This document shows positions 1 through 8,161 of a stretch of 64,000 bases of DNA, piece by piece (the first letter of the stretch is position 1; each line of letters starts with the position of its first letter). A model generated the notes under the pieces. That model saw only the letters and a list, made by a program, of their open reading frames with translations. It searched no databases and had not been told where the DNA came from. The DNA comes from Pseudonocardia oceani (GTDB taxonomy: Bacteria; Actinomycetota; Actinomycetes; Mycobacteriales; Pseudonocardiaceae), in the NCBI RefSeq assembly GCF_019263585.2, contig NZ_JADQDF010000001.1, forward strand, positions 6,268,501 to 6,332,500, given 5' to 3'. Position numbers and translations under genes: made by a program.

Positions 1-15
1 GCACCGCCCGCACTC

Positions 16-42
16 GATCGCCGCCCACCGCACCTCACGGTC
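16..42 (+). repeat. Dispersed repeat copy (partner at 26829-26855)
   Basis: This 27-nt stretch matches 26829-26855 with a single mismatch (third base of the GCC/GCT after GATC). The right-hand copy is part of a strong hairpin just after a stop codon. Here the downstream half of that hairpin is missing or diverged. The rest of 1-175 shows no supported gene. Confidence 0.5.
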
Positions 43-175
43 CCTCCCACAGCCGTGGACGGCGACCGACGACGCTCCCCCGCACCCGACCCCGACGGCC
101 GGGTGGGGCTGTCCCCCGCTCGGCGGACGGGTGATCCGGATGGCGTGGGCGGACCGGGGGCCCCAGGCTCGGGGC

Positions 176-1216
176 ATGACCACCGACGAGCCGGCGCGAG
201 CCGGTACGCGCACCGCCAGCGACTTCGCCCGGCTGTCGAGGCGGATCAGCGCCGCGGGCCTGCTCGATCCCGCACCCACCTACTACGTCGGGCGCGCGCT
301 GGTCCTGGCCGCCGTCGCCGCCGCGACCGTCACCGCGTTCCTGCTGCTCGACGACTCCTGGTGGCAGCTGGCCGTCGCGGCCGTGGCCGCCGCCGTCTAC
401 GGGCAGATCGCGCTGCTCGCCCACGACATCGCCCACCGCCAGGTGTTCCGGTCGCGCGCGGTGTCGGCGTGGGCGGGCCGCCTCGTCGGCAACGTCGGCA
501 TCGGCATGGCCTACGGCTGGTGGATGCAGAAGCACACCCGCCACCACGCCGACCCCAACCACATCGGCCGCGACCCCGACGTCGCGCCCGGGTCGCTCGC
601 CTTCACCGCCGACCAGGCCCGCGCCAGCCACGGCCCGGCCCGCTTCCTCGTCCGCCACCAGGACGCCCTGTTCTTCCCCGTGCTGACCCTGTCCGGGCTG
701 GACCTGCGCCGGGCCGGCATCGCCGGGCTGCTGCGCGGGCGGATGCCGCACCGTCGCACCGAGCTCGCCCTGGTCGCGACCCACATCACCGCCTACCTCA
801 CGGCGCTGTTCGTGCTCCTGCCGCCCGGGCTCGCCGTCGCCTTCTTCGCCGTCCACCAGTGCCTGTTCGGGGTGTACCTCGGCTCGATCTTCGCGCCCAA
901 CCACAAGGGCATGCAGATGCCGACCGAGCGGATGGACTTCCTGCGCAAGCAGGTCCTGACCTCACGCAACGTCCGCGGGGGCCGGCTGACCGACGGCCTG
1001 CTGCACGTCGCCATGGGCGGGCTCAACCACCAGATCGAGCACCACCTGTTCCCCTCGATGCCCACCCCGCACCAGCGGCGGGCCCGGGTCGTCGTGCGGG
1101 AGTTCTGCGCGGAGGTCGGCGTGTCCTACCACGAGACGACGCTGCTGGGCTCCTGGGCGGAGATGCTCGCGGCGCTGCGGGCGGCGGCCGCTCCCCTGCG
1201 ACGCGTGCCGGCCTAA
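176..1216 (+). CDS. Membrane fatty-acid desaturase
   Basis: This is a 346-residue membrane desaturase of the acyl-lipid/acyl-CoA type, which introduces double bonds into fatty acyl chains with a di-iron centre and an electron donor. All three histidine boxes are present: HDIAH at residues 83-87, HTRHH at 120-124 and HQIEHH at 285-290. Hydrophobic segments lie at about 41-58, 63-82 and 205-235. I chose ATG 176 over the in-frame ATG at 131 because the extra 15 residues look non-protein-like. It ends convergent with the M56 peptidase gene, overlapping it by 4 nt. Substrate and regioselectivity cannot be read from the sequence. Confidence 0.88.
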   Translation: MTTDEPARAGTRTASDFARLSRRISAAGLLDPAPTYYVGRALVLAAVAAATVTAFLLLDDSWWQLAVAAVAAAVYGQIALLAHDIAHRQVFRSRAVSAWAGRLVGNVGIGMAYGWWMQKHTRHHADPNHIGRDPDVAPGSLAFTADQARASHGPARFLVRHQDALFFPVLTLSGLDLRRAGIAGLLRGRMPHRRTELALVATHITAYLTALFVLLPPGLAVAFFAVHQCLFGVYLGSIFAPNHKGMQMPTERMDFLRKQVLTSRNVRGGRLTDGLLHVAMGGLNHQIEHHLFPSMPTPHQRRARVVVREFCAEVGVSYHETTLLGSWAEMLAALRAAAAPLRRVPA

Positions 1217-2106
1217 CCGAGCAGCAGCAGGGCGGTGGGCACGGCGACGAGCGCGACCGCCCCCAACCGCACGCACACCTGCGTGACCAGCGGCAGCGGC
1301 GGGGGCGGGTCGGTGATGCGGCGCAGCCGGCGGTCGAGCGCGGTGGTGAACGAGCTCAGCGCCGCCGCCGGGGCGGCGCCGCCCATCGTCCGCAGCGCCC
1401 CGACGAGCTCGACCGACCGCTTCCCCGACGCCGCCACGTCGTCGGCCCGCATCTCGATGAGCGCGGCCACCGCGATCTGCGCGCAGACCATCCCCCGCAC
1501 GAACGGCGCCGTGGCCCCCCAGGCGACGAACGGCAGGACGACGAGGTCGTGCCGTTCGCGCAGGTGCGCGCGCTCGTGGGCGAGGACGGCGCGGACGCCC
1601 GCCGGATCGAGCGCGTCGAGCACGCCGACCGAGAGCACCAGCCGCGACCGCAGCCCGGGCAGGCAGTACGCCACCGGGACGGGGTGGTCGAGCACGCGGG
1701 CACCGGGCGCGGCGGGCCAGGGCGTGCCCAGGACGTCGAGCAGGTCACGGTGGCGGCGCCGCGCCCGCAGCGTGCGGACGGTGATCGCGGCGAGCACGCC
1801 GAGCAGACGCAGCACCAGCAGGAGCGCGAGGATCAGCGCCAGGAGGTGGGTGACCCCCAGCCGCGTCCAGGACGACCCGTCGATCGCGCGCAGCGCCGCG
1901 GGCAGCGTGGGGCCCAGCGGCGCCAGCCCGTAGACGATGCCCGCACCGATCAGCGAGAGCCCTCCCGCGAGCCCGACGGACTGCCACAGCAGGAGCGCGC
2001 CGACGGGGTCGCGCACCGTCCAGTGGGCGCGGGACAGCGCCCGGCTGACGGGCTCGGCGAGCAGGACGCCGAGCGCGAGCAGCGCGAGCGCGGTCAGCTC
2101 CATCAC
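1213..2106 (-). CDS. M56-family membrane metallopeptidase (BlaR1-like)
   Basis: This 297-residue integral membrane protein carries the gluzincin motif HERAH at residues 177-181. It has hydrophobic segments at about 3-19, 36-62 and 85-112 and a C-terminal one at 279-296. It resembles the peptidase core of BlaR1/MecR1, which cleaves the cognate BlaI-type repressor, but it lacks the extracellular penicillin-binding sensor domain, as usual for short actinobacterial M56 proteins. It follows the BlaI-family gene by 41 nt on the same strand and is presumably co-transcribed. The inducing signal is unknown; the neighbouring L,D-transpeptidase suggests a cell-wall link (inference). Confidence 0.85.
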   Translation of the reverse strand: MMELTALALLALGVLLAEPVSRALSRAHWTVRDPVGALLLWQSVGLAGGLSLIGAGIVYGLAPLGPTLPAALRAIDGSSWTRLGVTHLLALILALLLVLRLLGVLAAITVRTLRARRRHRDLLDVLGTPWPAAPGARVLDHPVPVAYCLPGLRSRLVLSVGVLDALDPAGVRAVLAHERAHLRERHDLVVLPFVAWGATAPFVRGMVCAQIAVAALIEMRADDVAASGKRSVELVGALRTMGGAAPAAALSSFTTALDRRLRRITDPPPPLPLVTQVCVRLGAVALVAVPTALLLLG

Positions 2107-2147
2107 CGGAGCAGTCTCCCAGGGGTGCCCGGCCGCGGCGATCGGAC

Positions 2148-2489
2148 TCAGTCGAGCAGGTCGCGCAGGGCGGCCCGCTCGTCCTCCGGGATGGATCCGA
2201 GGAAGCGGGCGAGGACGGCACCGCGGTCTGGCGCGGCGTCGAGGGCGTCGCGCATCAGCTCGGCGACGTGGTCCTCGCGGCTGGCGACGGCGTGGTAGCG
2301 GTGGGCGCGGCCCTCCCGCTCGCGGGTGACCAGGCCCTTGCGCTCCAGGCGGCCCAGGACGGTGAGGACCGTGGTCGTCGCCAGGTCGCGGGCGGCGAGC
2401 GCATCCTGCACGTCACGGGCCGTGAGCGGCGCCGCCGCCGCCCACAGGGTCTCCATCACGGCACGTTCCAGCTCACCCAAACTCGGCAC
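2148..2489 (-). CDS. BlaI/MecI/CopY-family repressor
   Basis: This is a 113-residue winged-helix repressor. The N-terminal half contains the BlaI-type core with LGELERAVMETLW, the recognition helix ATTTVLTVLGRLERKGLV and the wing around REGRAHRYH; the C-terminal helix is for dimerisation. It starts at GTG 2489. Reading its strand, a TAGAAT hexamer sits just upstream with no Shine-Dalgarno, so the mRNA is probably leaderless. A 17-bp inverted repeat (2497-2513) covers that hexamer, which fits autorepression relieved by the downstream M56 peptidase. Confidence 0.9.
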   Translation of the reverse strand: MPSLGELERAVMETLWAAAAPLTARDVQDALAARDLATTTVLTVLGRLERKGLVTREREGRAHRYHAVASREDHVAELMRDALDAAPDRGAVLARFLGSIPEDERAALRDLLD

Positions 2490-2496
2490 GCCACCA

Positions 2497-2513
2497 TTCT
2501 ACCCCCGGTAGAA
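2497..2513 (-). promoter_or_regulatory. Putative BlaI operator overlapping the -10
   Basis: TTCTACC-CCC-GGTAGAA is a perfect inverted repeat with 7-bp arms and a 3-nt spacer. It lies 8-24 nt upstream of the repressor start codon and overlaps the TAGAAT -10 hexamer read on the minus strand. The TAC/GTA core is typical of BlaI-family operators. The assignment is inferred from position. Confidence 0.7.
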
Positions 2514-2521
2514 GGCATCCC

Positions 2522-3226
2522 CTAACGGATCTGGACCTGGTCCCCGACCTGCAGGTACTCGAACCAGGCCATCGCGTTCTCGTGGCTGAGCTTCACGCAG
2601 CCCGCGGAGCTCGTGTCCTGCGGGCCCTCGTGGAAGGCGATCCCGCCCTCGGCGAAGAACACCGCGTAGGGCATCTGCGTGAGGTACTCCCGGCTCGTCC
2701 ACTGCTCGGCCTTCCACTCCACCGCGAACGTGCCGCGCGGGGTGGGGTCGATCTCGTCGCCGATCATCACCGGGACCGGGCCGCGGGAGACCACCCCGTC
2801 CTTGATCAGCCAGGAGGTCCGGCCCGCGAGGTCGACACAGGCCCGGGCGGTCACCGTGCACGGCGTGCCGGGCACGAGCGCGGCCGGCGCCGGGGCGCGG
2901 ACGGGTACCGAGGCGTTGACGCCCGCACGCTCGCGGGACGGCGCGGTCGGCGCCGGCTCCTCGGTCGGGGTCGGCTCGGGCGTCGTGACGGCTGTGGTCG
3001 GGCCCGGAGCCGGGGGCTGCGCAGGCTCCTCGCGCGCGGCGCGCGGGGCGGGTTCGGCGGGCAGGGCGGGCACCGCGCGCGGCGCCGCCTGGGAGACGGG
3101 GACCGCGACGGGGCCCTCCTCCGCGGTGCCGACACCGAACCCGACGCCGAACAGCACGGTGCTCAGGACGGCCGCCAGCGCCGCCCCGATCGCGATGCGA
3201 CGGGCGCACTGCGGTTGTGCAGCCAC
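2522..3226 (-). CDS. L,D-transpeptidase (YkuD domain)
   Basis: This is a 234-residue exported enzyme predicted to form 3-3 peptidoglycan cross-links. It has an N-terminal signal or anchor segment (about residues 11-33), a long Pro/Ala/Glu-rich periplasmic linker (about 35-115) and a C-terminal YkuD catalytic domain. The catalytic signature is present: H199, then S-S-A-G-C with S207, G209 and nucleophile C210. The BlaI-type gene starts 33 nt beyond its stop codon on the same strand. The domain is compact, without the Ig-like modules of mycobacterial LdtMt2. Confidence 0.88.
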   Translation of the reverse strand: MAAQPQCARRIAIGAALAAVLSTVLFGVGFGVGTAEEGPVAVPVSQAAPRAVPALPAEPAPRAAREEPAQPPAPGPTTAVTTPEPTPTEEPAPTAPSRERAGVNASVPVRAPAPAALVPGTPCTVTARACVDLAGRTSWLIKDGVVSRGPVPVMIGDEIDPTPRGTFAVEWKAEQWTSREYLTQMPYAVFFAEGGIAFHEGPQDTSSAGCVKLSHENAMAWFEYLQVGDQVQIR

Positions 3227-3303
3227 GTTCCCCTGCCCCTTCCGGACATGCTTCTCACCTCAACGACCGCATCCTGAGTAGGTGACGGGTCGTTGTACAG
3301 CAC

Positions 3304-4029
3304 TCACCGACCGTGGAAGACCGCGGGCCGCTTCTCCAGGCGGGCGGCCTGCCCCTCGCGCCGGTCGTCGCTGCTCCAGCACGCCTCGAAGGCCGCGACG
3401 AGCTCGTCGGCGTCGTCGGCGAGGTCCGCCCGGTCGAGTGCCAGCAGGTTGTAGCGCAGCGTGAGCGGGGCCAGCGTCGCCATCTCGGCGGCCCAGGCCA
3501 GCGCCTCCGCGCGGTCGCCGAGGCGGTCGACGAGGCCGCGGGCGTGCGCGAGGTCGGCGCCGATGGTGTCGCAGGCGACCAGGATCGCCCGGGCCGTGCC
3601 GCCGCCGCCGAGCCGGGCCAGGCGCCGGACCGTCCACGGGTCGACGGCCAGCCCGATCCGGGCCGTCGGCACCCCGAACACGGCTCCGGGGGCGGCGATG
3701 CGCAGGTCGCAGGCGATGGCGAGCTGGGTGCCCGCGCCGATCGCCGGACCGTTGACGGCGGCCACGACCGGCACCGGCGCCTCGTCGACCGCGCGCAGGG
3801 CCGCGTGCAGGGCGTCGCGGAAGCCGTCGGTGTAGACCTCGCCGAAGTCCGCGCCGGAGCAGAAGCTGCTGCCCGACCCCGTGACGATGATCGCACGCAC
3901 GCCGTCGGCGAGCAGGCCGCCCACGGCGTCGACGATCCGGCGGCACTGGGCGACGTCCAGGGCGTTGCGCCGGTCGGGTCGGTCCAGCTCGAGCAGGCCC
4001 ACGGCGTCCGCGGTCGACACGTTGATCAC
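3304..4029 (-). CDS. Enoyl-CoA hydratase/isomerase family protein
   Basis: This is a 241-residue crotonase-fold protein. The oxyanion-hole segments are visible: GSGSSFCSGADFGE near residue 50 and VNGPAIGAGTQLAIACDL near residue 95. The usual catalytic Glu of hydratases is not obvious in the segment FGVPTARIGLAVDPW, so isomerase, hydrolase or another crotonase activity is as likely. I placed the start at GTG 4029 because TAACCT (minus strand, 4042-4037) lies 7 nt before it, matching a leaderless -10. A longer reading frame to 4350 would run through the promoter and the MFS gene. Confidence 0.8.
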   Translation of the reverse strand: MINVSTADAVGLLELDRPDRRNALDVAQCRRIVDAVGGLLADGVRAIIVTGSGSSFCSGADFGEVYTDGFRDALHAALRAVDEAPVPVVAAVNGPAIGAGTQLAIACDLRIAAPGAVFGVPTARIGLAVDPWTVRRLARLGGGGTARAILVACDTIGADLAHARGLVDRLGDRAEALAWAAEMATLAPLTLRYNLLALDRADLADDADELVAAFEACWSSDDRREGQAARLEKRPAVFHGR

Positions 4030-4177
4030 GACCGCGAGGTTACGGGTAGCTCCGCGTCGGTTCGGGCCCGAGTGCGGCGCACCCGACCACGAGCACCAGG
4101 AGCGCGGCGGGGCAGGCCGGGCCACGGCGGGACGGAGCGTCATGACCGGATCCGGCCAGCGGTCGTAGGCTCCGCGG

Positions 4178-5653
4178 ATGACCACAGCGGGCGGGCTCCG
4201 GATGGGTACGACGGCCGGGCGCTGGGTGCTGTTCACCACCGTCCTGGGCTCGGGGCTGGTGCTGATCGACGGCACCGTCGTCAACGTGGCGCTGGAGTCG
4301 ATCGGCTCCGAGTTCGGCGCGGAGTTCACCGCGCTGCAGTGGACCGTCAACGCCTACACGCTCACCCTCGCCGCGCTGATCCTGCTGGGCGGGTCACTGG
4401 GCGACCGGTTCGGGCGGCGGCGGGTGTTCCTGATCGGCGTGGTGTGGTTCGCGCTGGCCTCGCTGCTGTGCGGGCTGGCGCCCGACGTCGGCACGCTGAT
4501 CGCGGCCCGCGCGCTGCAGGGCGTCGGCGGGGCCCTGTTGACGCCGGGCAGCCTCGCCCTGATCTCGGCGTCGTTCCACGGCCCGGACCGGGCCGCGGCC
4601 GTGGGCGCGTGGTCGGGGCTGGGCGGGATCGCCGGGGCGATCGGGCCGTTCCTGGGCGGCTGGCTCGTCGAGTGGTCGTGGCGGGCGGTGTTCCTCATCA
4701 ACCTGCCGCTGGCCGCGCTGATCGTCGTCGTCGCGCTCAAGCACGTGCCGGAGAGCCGCGACCCGGAGTCCGCGCCCGGCCTCGATGTGTCGGGCACCGT
4801 GCTCGCCGTGCTCGCGCTGGGGGCGCTGACCTACTCGCTCACCGGTCTCGGGGAGTCCGGGCCGACGCCCGTGCTGGTCACCGGGCTGGTCGTGGGCGTG
4901 CTGGCGCTCGCCGCGTTCGTCGTGGTGGAGCGGCGGTCGAGGCACCCGCTCGTACCGCCCGCGCTGTTCGCCGACCGGACCTTCAGCGCCGCCAACGCCG
5001 TGACGCTGCTGATCTACGGCGCGCTGGGCGTCGTGTTCCTGCTGCTCGTCCTGCAGCTGCAGACCGTCGCCGGGTTCACCCCGCTCGCGGCGGGCACGTC
5101 GCTGCTGCCCGTCACCGCGGTCATGCTGCTGTTCTCCGCCCGCGCCGGCGCGCTGGCGGGGAGGATCGGGCCCCGGCTGCCGCTGACCGTCGGCCCCCTG
5201 GTCAGCGCGGGCGGCCTGCTGCTCATGCTGCGGGTCGGCGCCGACGCCACGTGGCTGTTCGACGTGCTGCCCGCGGTGCTGGTGTTCGGCGCGGGCCTGG
5301 CGCTCACCGTCGCCCCGCTGACGGCCACGGTCCTCGACGCCGCACCCGACCGCTACGCGGGCGCCGCGTCGGGGGTCAACAACGCGGTCGCCCGCGCGGC
5401 CGGGCTGCTGTCGGTCGCGCTCATACCCGGGCTGGCCGGAATCTCCGGCGCCGACTACACCGACCCCGGCGCCTTCGACTCCGGCTTCCGCACCGCCATG
5501 ACGATCGGTGCCGGGCTGCTCGTCCTGGCCTCGGTCACCGCGTTCGCGCTGGTCCGGCGGTCGACGCCGGCCGAGCCCGCCGTCGAGCGGGTGCGGATCG
5601 AGGAGTGCGCGCACTGCGGCGTCACCGGGCCGCAGGTGCACCCGACGCGGTGA
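4178..5653 (+). CDS. MFS drug transporter, DHA2 (EmrB/QacA) family
   Basis: This is a 491-residue transporter with about 14 hydrophobic segments, typical of proton-coupled multidrug efflux. Motif A is seen as GGSLGDRFGRRRV (about residues 69-81), and the antiporter motif C region is seen as LGGIAGAIGPFLGGWLV (about 147-163). TAGGCT at 4166-4171, 6 nt before ATG 4178, supports a leaderless start. The cytoplasmic C-terminus is unusual: it ends in ECAHCGVTGPQVHPTR, a Cys-x-x-Cys with a nearby His that could bind a metal. The substrate is unknown. Confidence 0.88.
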   Translation: MTTAGGLRMGTTAGRWVLFTTVLGSGLVLIDGTVVNVALESIGSEFGAEFTALQWTVNAYTLTLAALILLGGSLGDRFGRRRVFLIGVVWFALASLLCGLAPDVGTLIAARALQGVGGALLTPGSLALISASFHGPDRAAAVGAWSGLGGIAGAIGPFLGGWLVEWSWRAVFLINLPLAALIVVVALKHVPESRDPESAPGLDVSGTVLAVLALGALTYSLTGLGESGPTPVLVTGLVVGVLALAAFVVVERRSRHPLVPPALFADRTFSAANAVTLLIYGALGVVFLLLVLQLQTVAGFTPLAAGTSLLPVTAVMLLFSARAGALAGRIGPRLPLTVGPLVSAGGLLLMLRVGADATWLFDVLPAVLVFGAGLALTVAPLTATVLDAAPDRYAGAASGVNNAVARAAGLLSVALIPGLAGISGADYTDPGAFDSGFRTAMTIGAGLLVLASVTAFALVRRSTPAEPAVERVRIEECAHCGVTGPQVHPTR

Positions 5654-5663
5654 CGCCCGGGCG

Positions 5664-6503
5664 TCAGGACAGGCCCAGGGCCTCCGCCAGCGCCCGCATC
5701 GGGGGCAGCGGCTCGGCGAAGCCCTCGGTGAGGACCTGCGCGCACACGTGGTCGGCGCCGGCGTCGACGTGCTCGACCAGCCGGGCCGCGACCGCGGCGG
5801 CGTCGCCGTGGGCCACGAGGGCGTCGATGAGGCGGTCGCTGCCGCCGTCGGCGATGTCCTCCTCGGTCCAGCCCAGGCGCAGCAGGTTCGAGGTGTAGTT
5901 GCGCAGACCCAGGTAGGGCTTGTGGACGAACGGGCGGCCGGTGGCGCGGGCGCGCTCGGGGTCGGTGTCGACGACGACCTTGTGCTCGGGCGCGAGCAGC
6001 ACGCCCTCCCCGAGGATCTCCCGCGCCTCGCGGGTGTGCTCGGGCGTCGTCAGGTACGGGTGGGCGCCCGCGGTCCGCTCGGCGGAGAGCTTCAGCACCT
6101 TCGGGCCCAGCGCGGCGAGCGCGCGGCCCCCGATCGGCACGTCCGCGGCGTCGAGCGCGTCGAGGTAGTCGACGATCGTGGCGTAGGGGCGCGTGTAGTC
6201 GCTGGTGGCCTCGGGGTGCCCGATGCCGACGCCGAGCAGGAAGCGGCCGGGATGACGCGCCTCGATGCGGTGGTAGGACGCCGCCACCTCCTGCGCGGGG
6301 GTCTTCCACATGTTCACGATGCCGGTGGCCACGGCGATGCCGTCGGTGGCGTCGAGCAGCGACTCGGCAAGGTCGAGGTCCCCGAGCGGGGATCCGCCGA
6401 TCCAGATCGCGCCGAAGCCCAGGGCCTCGATCTCCCGCGCCAGGTCGGGGGTGAGCCCGCCCGCGTGCCGCCAGATGCCGTACGTACCGAGTGCGACCGT
6501 CAT
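5664..6503 (-). CDS. LLM-class F420-dependent oxidoreductase
   Basis: This 279-residue protein has the bacterial luciferase-like TIM barrel used by F420-dependent reductases and dehydrogenases. Visible hallmarks are the N-terminal strand GTYGIWRHAGG, ALGFGAIWIGGS, the segment GRFLLGVGIGHPEA (about residues 95-108) and the C-terminal DAGADHVCAQVL. It resembles the short F420-dependent families of mycobacteria rather than FMN monooxygenases. ATG 6503 is the first plausible start; the longer frame to 6845 runs through the neighbouring flavoprotein gene. It is divergent from that gene, and the substrate is unknown. Confidence 0.85.
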   Translation of the reverse strand: MTVALGTYGIWRHAGGLTPDLAREIEALGFGAIWIGGSPLGDLDLAESLLDATDGIAVATGIVNMWKTPAQEVAASYHRIEARHPGRFLLGVGIGHPEATSDYTRPYATIVDYLDALDAADVPIGGRALAALGPKVLKLSAERTAGAHPYLTTPEHTREAREILGEGVLLAPEHKVVVDTDPERARATGRPFVHKPYLGLRNYTSNLLRLGWTEEDIADGGSDRLIDALVAHGDAAAVAARLVEHVDAGADHVCAQVLTEGFAEPLPPMRALAEALGLS

Positions 6504-6600
6504 GTTCGGCGCAACCCGGCCCGCGGGCCCCGCATTCCACCCGCCCGCCCCGGGCCGTCGTCCGCGGGCGGCTGTCGGGGGGCCCGCATAGGGTCGAGGG

Positions 6601-8130
6601 GTGAACGAACTGCTCTCCCGCGCCGCCCCCCTGCGCATGCGCCCCCGCGTCCTGGTGCCGGCCGACCCGCGCCGTCCCCGCGGGGCCCCCGTGGGCACCG
6701 AGGCCGTCGTCGTCGGCGGCGGGATCGCCGGGATCAGCGCCGCCGTCGTGCTCGCCGAGCGGGGCGTCGCCGTCACGGTGGTGGAGGCCGCCGACACCCT
6801 CGGCGGGCGCCTGGGCGCCTGGCCGCACACGCTGCCCGACGGCACGAAGCAGGTCGTCGAGCACGGGTTCCACGCGTTCTTCCGGCACTACTACACGTGG
6901 CGGTCGATGCTGCGGCGCGTCGACCCGCAGCTGTCGTTCCTGCGCCCGGTCGGCGGCTACCCCGTGATCTCGCGCGAGTGGCCCGCGGAGGACCTCACGG
7001 GCCTGCCCGGCTCGCCCCCGCTCAACCTCGTCGCGCTGTTCGCCCGCTCCCCCAGCCTGGGCGTGCGCGACCTGCTGGGCTCGAACCGGTCGCTGGCCGC
7101 GCAGCTGCTGGCCTACGACCGCGCCCGCACCACCGCCCGGTTCGACGACACACCGGCCGCGGAGTTCCTCGCGTCCCTGGGGATGTCCGACCGCGCGCAG
7201 GCGATGCTGTTCGAGGCGTTCGCCCGCTCGTTCTTCGCCGACCCGGGCGCGCTCTCGGCCGCCGAGCTGATCGCGATGTTCCACTACTACTTCCTCGGCA
7301 ACCCCGAGGGCATCGGCTTCGACTCCCCCGACACCGACCACCTCACGTGCATCTGGGCCCCGTTCCGGGCGTACCTGGAGTCGCTGGGCGCGGAGGTGCT
7401 CACCGGCAGCCGGGTCAGTGCGATCACCCCGGTCGACGGGCACCTCTGGCAGGTCGAGATCGACGCCGCACCCTCGCTGCGCACCCGCCACCTCGTTCTG
7501 GCCACCGACCCGGGCGCCCTGCGCGACCTGGTCGCCGGCTCCCCCGACACGCGCGTCGCCGCGCCGAAGCTGGCCCGCAAGGCCTCGGCCATCGAGGTCG
7601 CGCCGCCGTTCGCGGTCACGCGGCTGTGGCTCGACCGCGACGTCGCCGCGGAGCGGGCCACGTTCAACGCGGTCAGCCGGCAGCCCACGCTCGACTCGGT
7701 CACGATCTACTCGCGGCTGGAGCGCCCGTCGGCGGAGTGGGCGGCCCGCACCGGCGGGTCGATCATCGAGCTGCACTCCTACGCCTGCGACGCCCCCGAC
7801 GCCGACACCGCCACCGCCCGGATGCGGGCCGAGCTGGCCGCGCTGTGGCCGGAGACCGCGGACGCGCAGGTCGTGCACCTGCAACAGCGCATGGAGGCCA
7901 CCGCCCCCACGTGGCCGCCGGGCGGCGCGGGCACCCGGCCCGCCGTCACCGGCGACGCGCGCGGCATCCGGATCGCGGGCGACCACGTCGACTCGCCGTT
8001 CCTCACCGGGCTCATGGAGCGCGCGTCGGTCACCGGAGTGCTCGCGGCCAACGACATCCTCGACGAGGTCGGCGCCGGGCCGGAGGAGATCCTCGGGGTC
8101 CCGCAGCGCGGGTTGCTGGCGCGGCGATGA
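6601..8130 (+). CDS. CrtU-like FAD-dependent carotenoid desaturase family protein
   Basis: This is a 509-residue flavoprotein of the phytoene-desaturase/CrtU group. The dinucleotide fold VVVGGGIAGISAA is at about residues 36-48, followed by EAADTLGGRLG and the segment GFHAFFRHYYTWRSMLRRVDP characteristic of CrtU-type ring desaturase/methylases. The C-terminal FAD contact is IRIAGDHVDSPFLTG. It starts at GTG 6601 with TAGGGT 6-7 nt before it, so it is probably leaderless. No carotenoid genes are nearby, so a carotenoid role is family-based only. The DNA polymerase gene follows after 31 nt. Confidence 0.75.
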   Translation: MNELLSRAAPLRMRPRVLVPADPRRPRGAPVGTEAVVVGGGIAGISAAVVLAERGVAVTVVEAADTLGGRLGAWPHTLPDGTKQVVEHGFHAFFRHYYTWRSMLRRVDPQLSFLRPVGGYPVISREWPAEDLTGLPGSPPLNLVALFARSPSLGVRDLLGSNRSLAAQLLAYDRARTTARFDDTPAAEFLASLGMSDRAQAMLFEAFARSFFADPGALSAAELIAMFHYYFLGNPEGIGFDSPDTDHLTCIWAPFRAYLESLGAEVLTGSRVSAITPVDGHLWQVEIDAAPSLRTRHLVLATDPGALRDLVAGSPDTRVAAPKLARKASAIEVAPPFAVTRLWLDRDVAAERATFNAVSRQPTLDSVTIYSRLERPSAEWAARTGGSIIELHSYACDAPDADTATARMRAELAALWPETADAQVVHLQQRMEATAPTWPPGGAGTRPAVTGDARGIRIAGDHVDSPFLTGLMERASVTGVLAANDILDEVGAGPEEILGVPQRGLLARR

Positions 8131-8161
8131 CCTCCCCCGGGACGCCGACGACCTCCCCGGG

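Noticed and set aside
35..904. Long minus-strand frame opposite the desaturase
   Set aside because: It is a Gly/Val/Asp/Arg-rich shadow of the desaturase, which has all three histidine boxes in the plus-strand frame.
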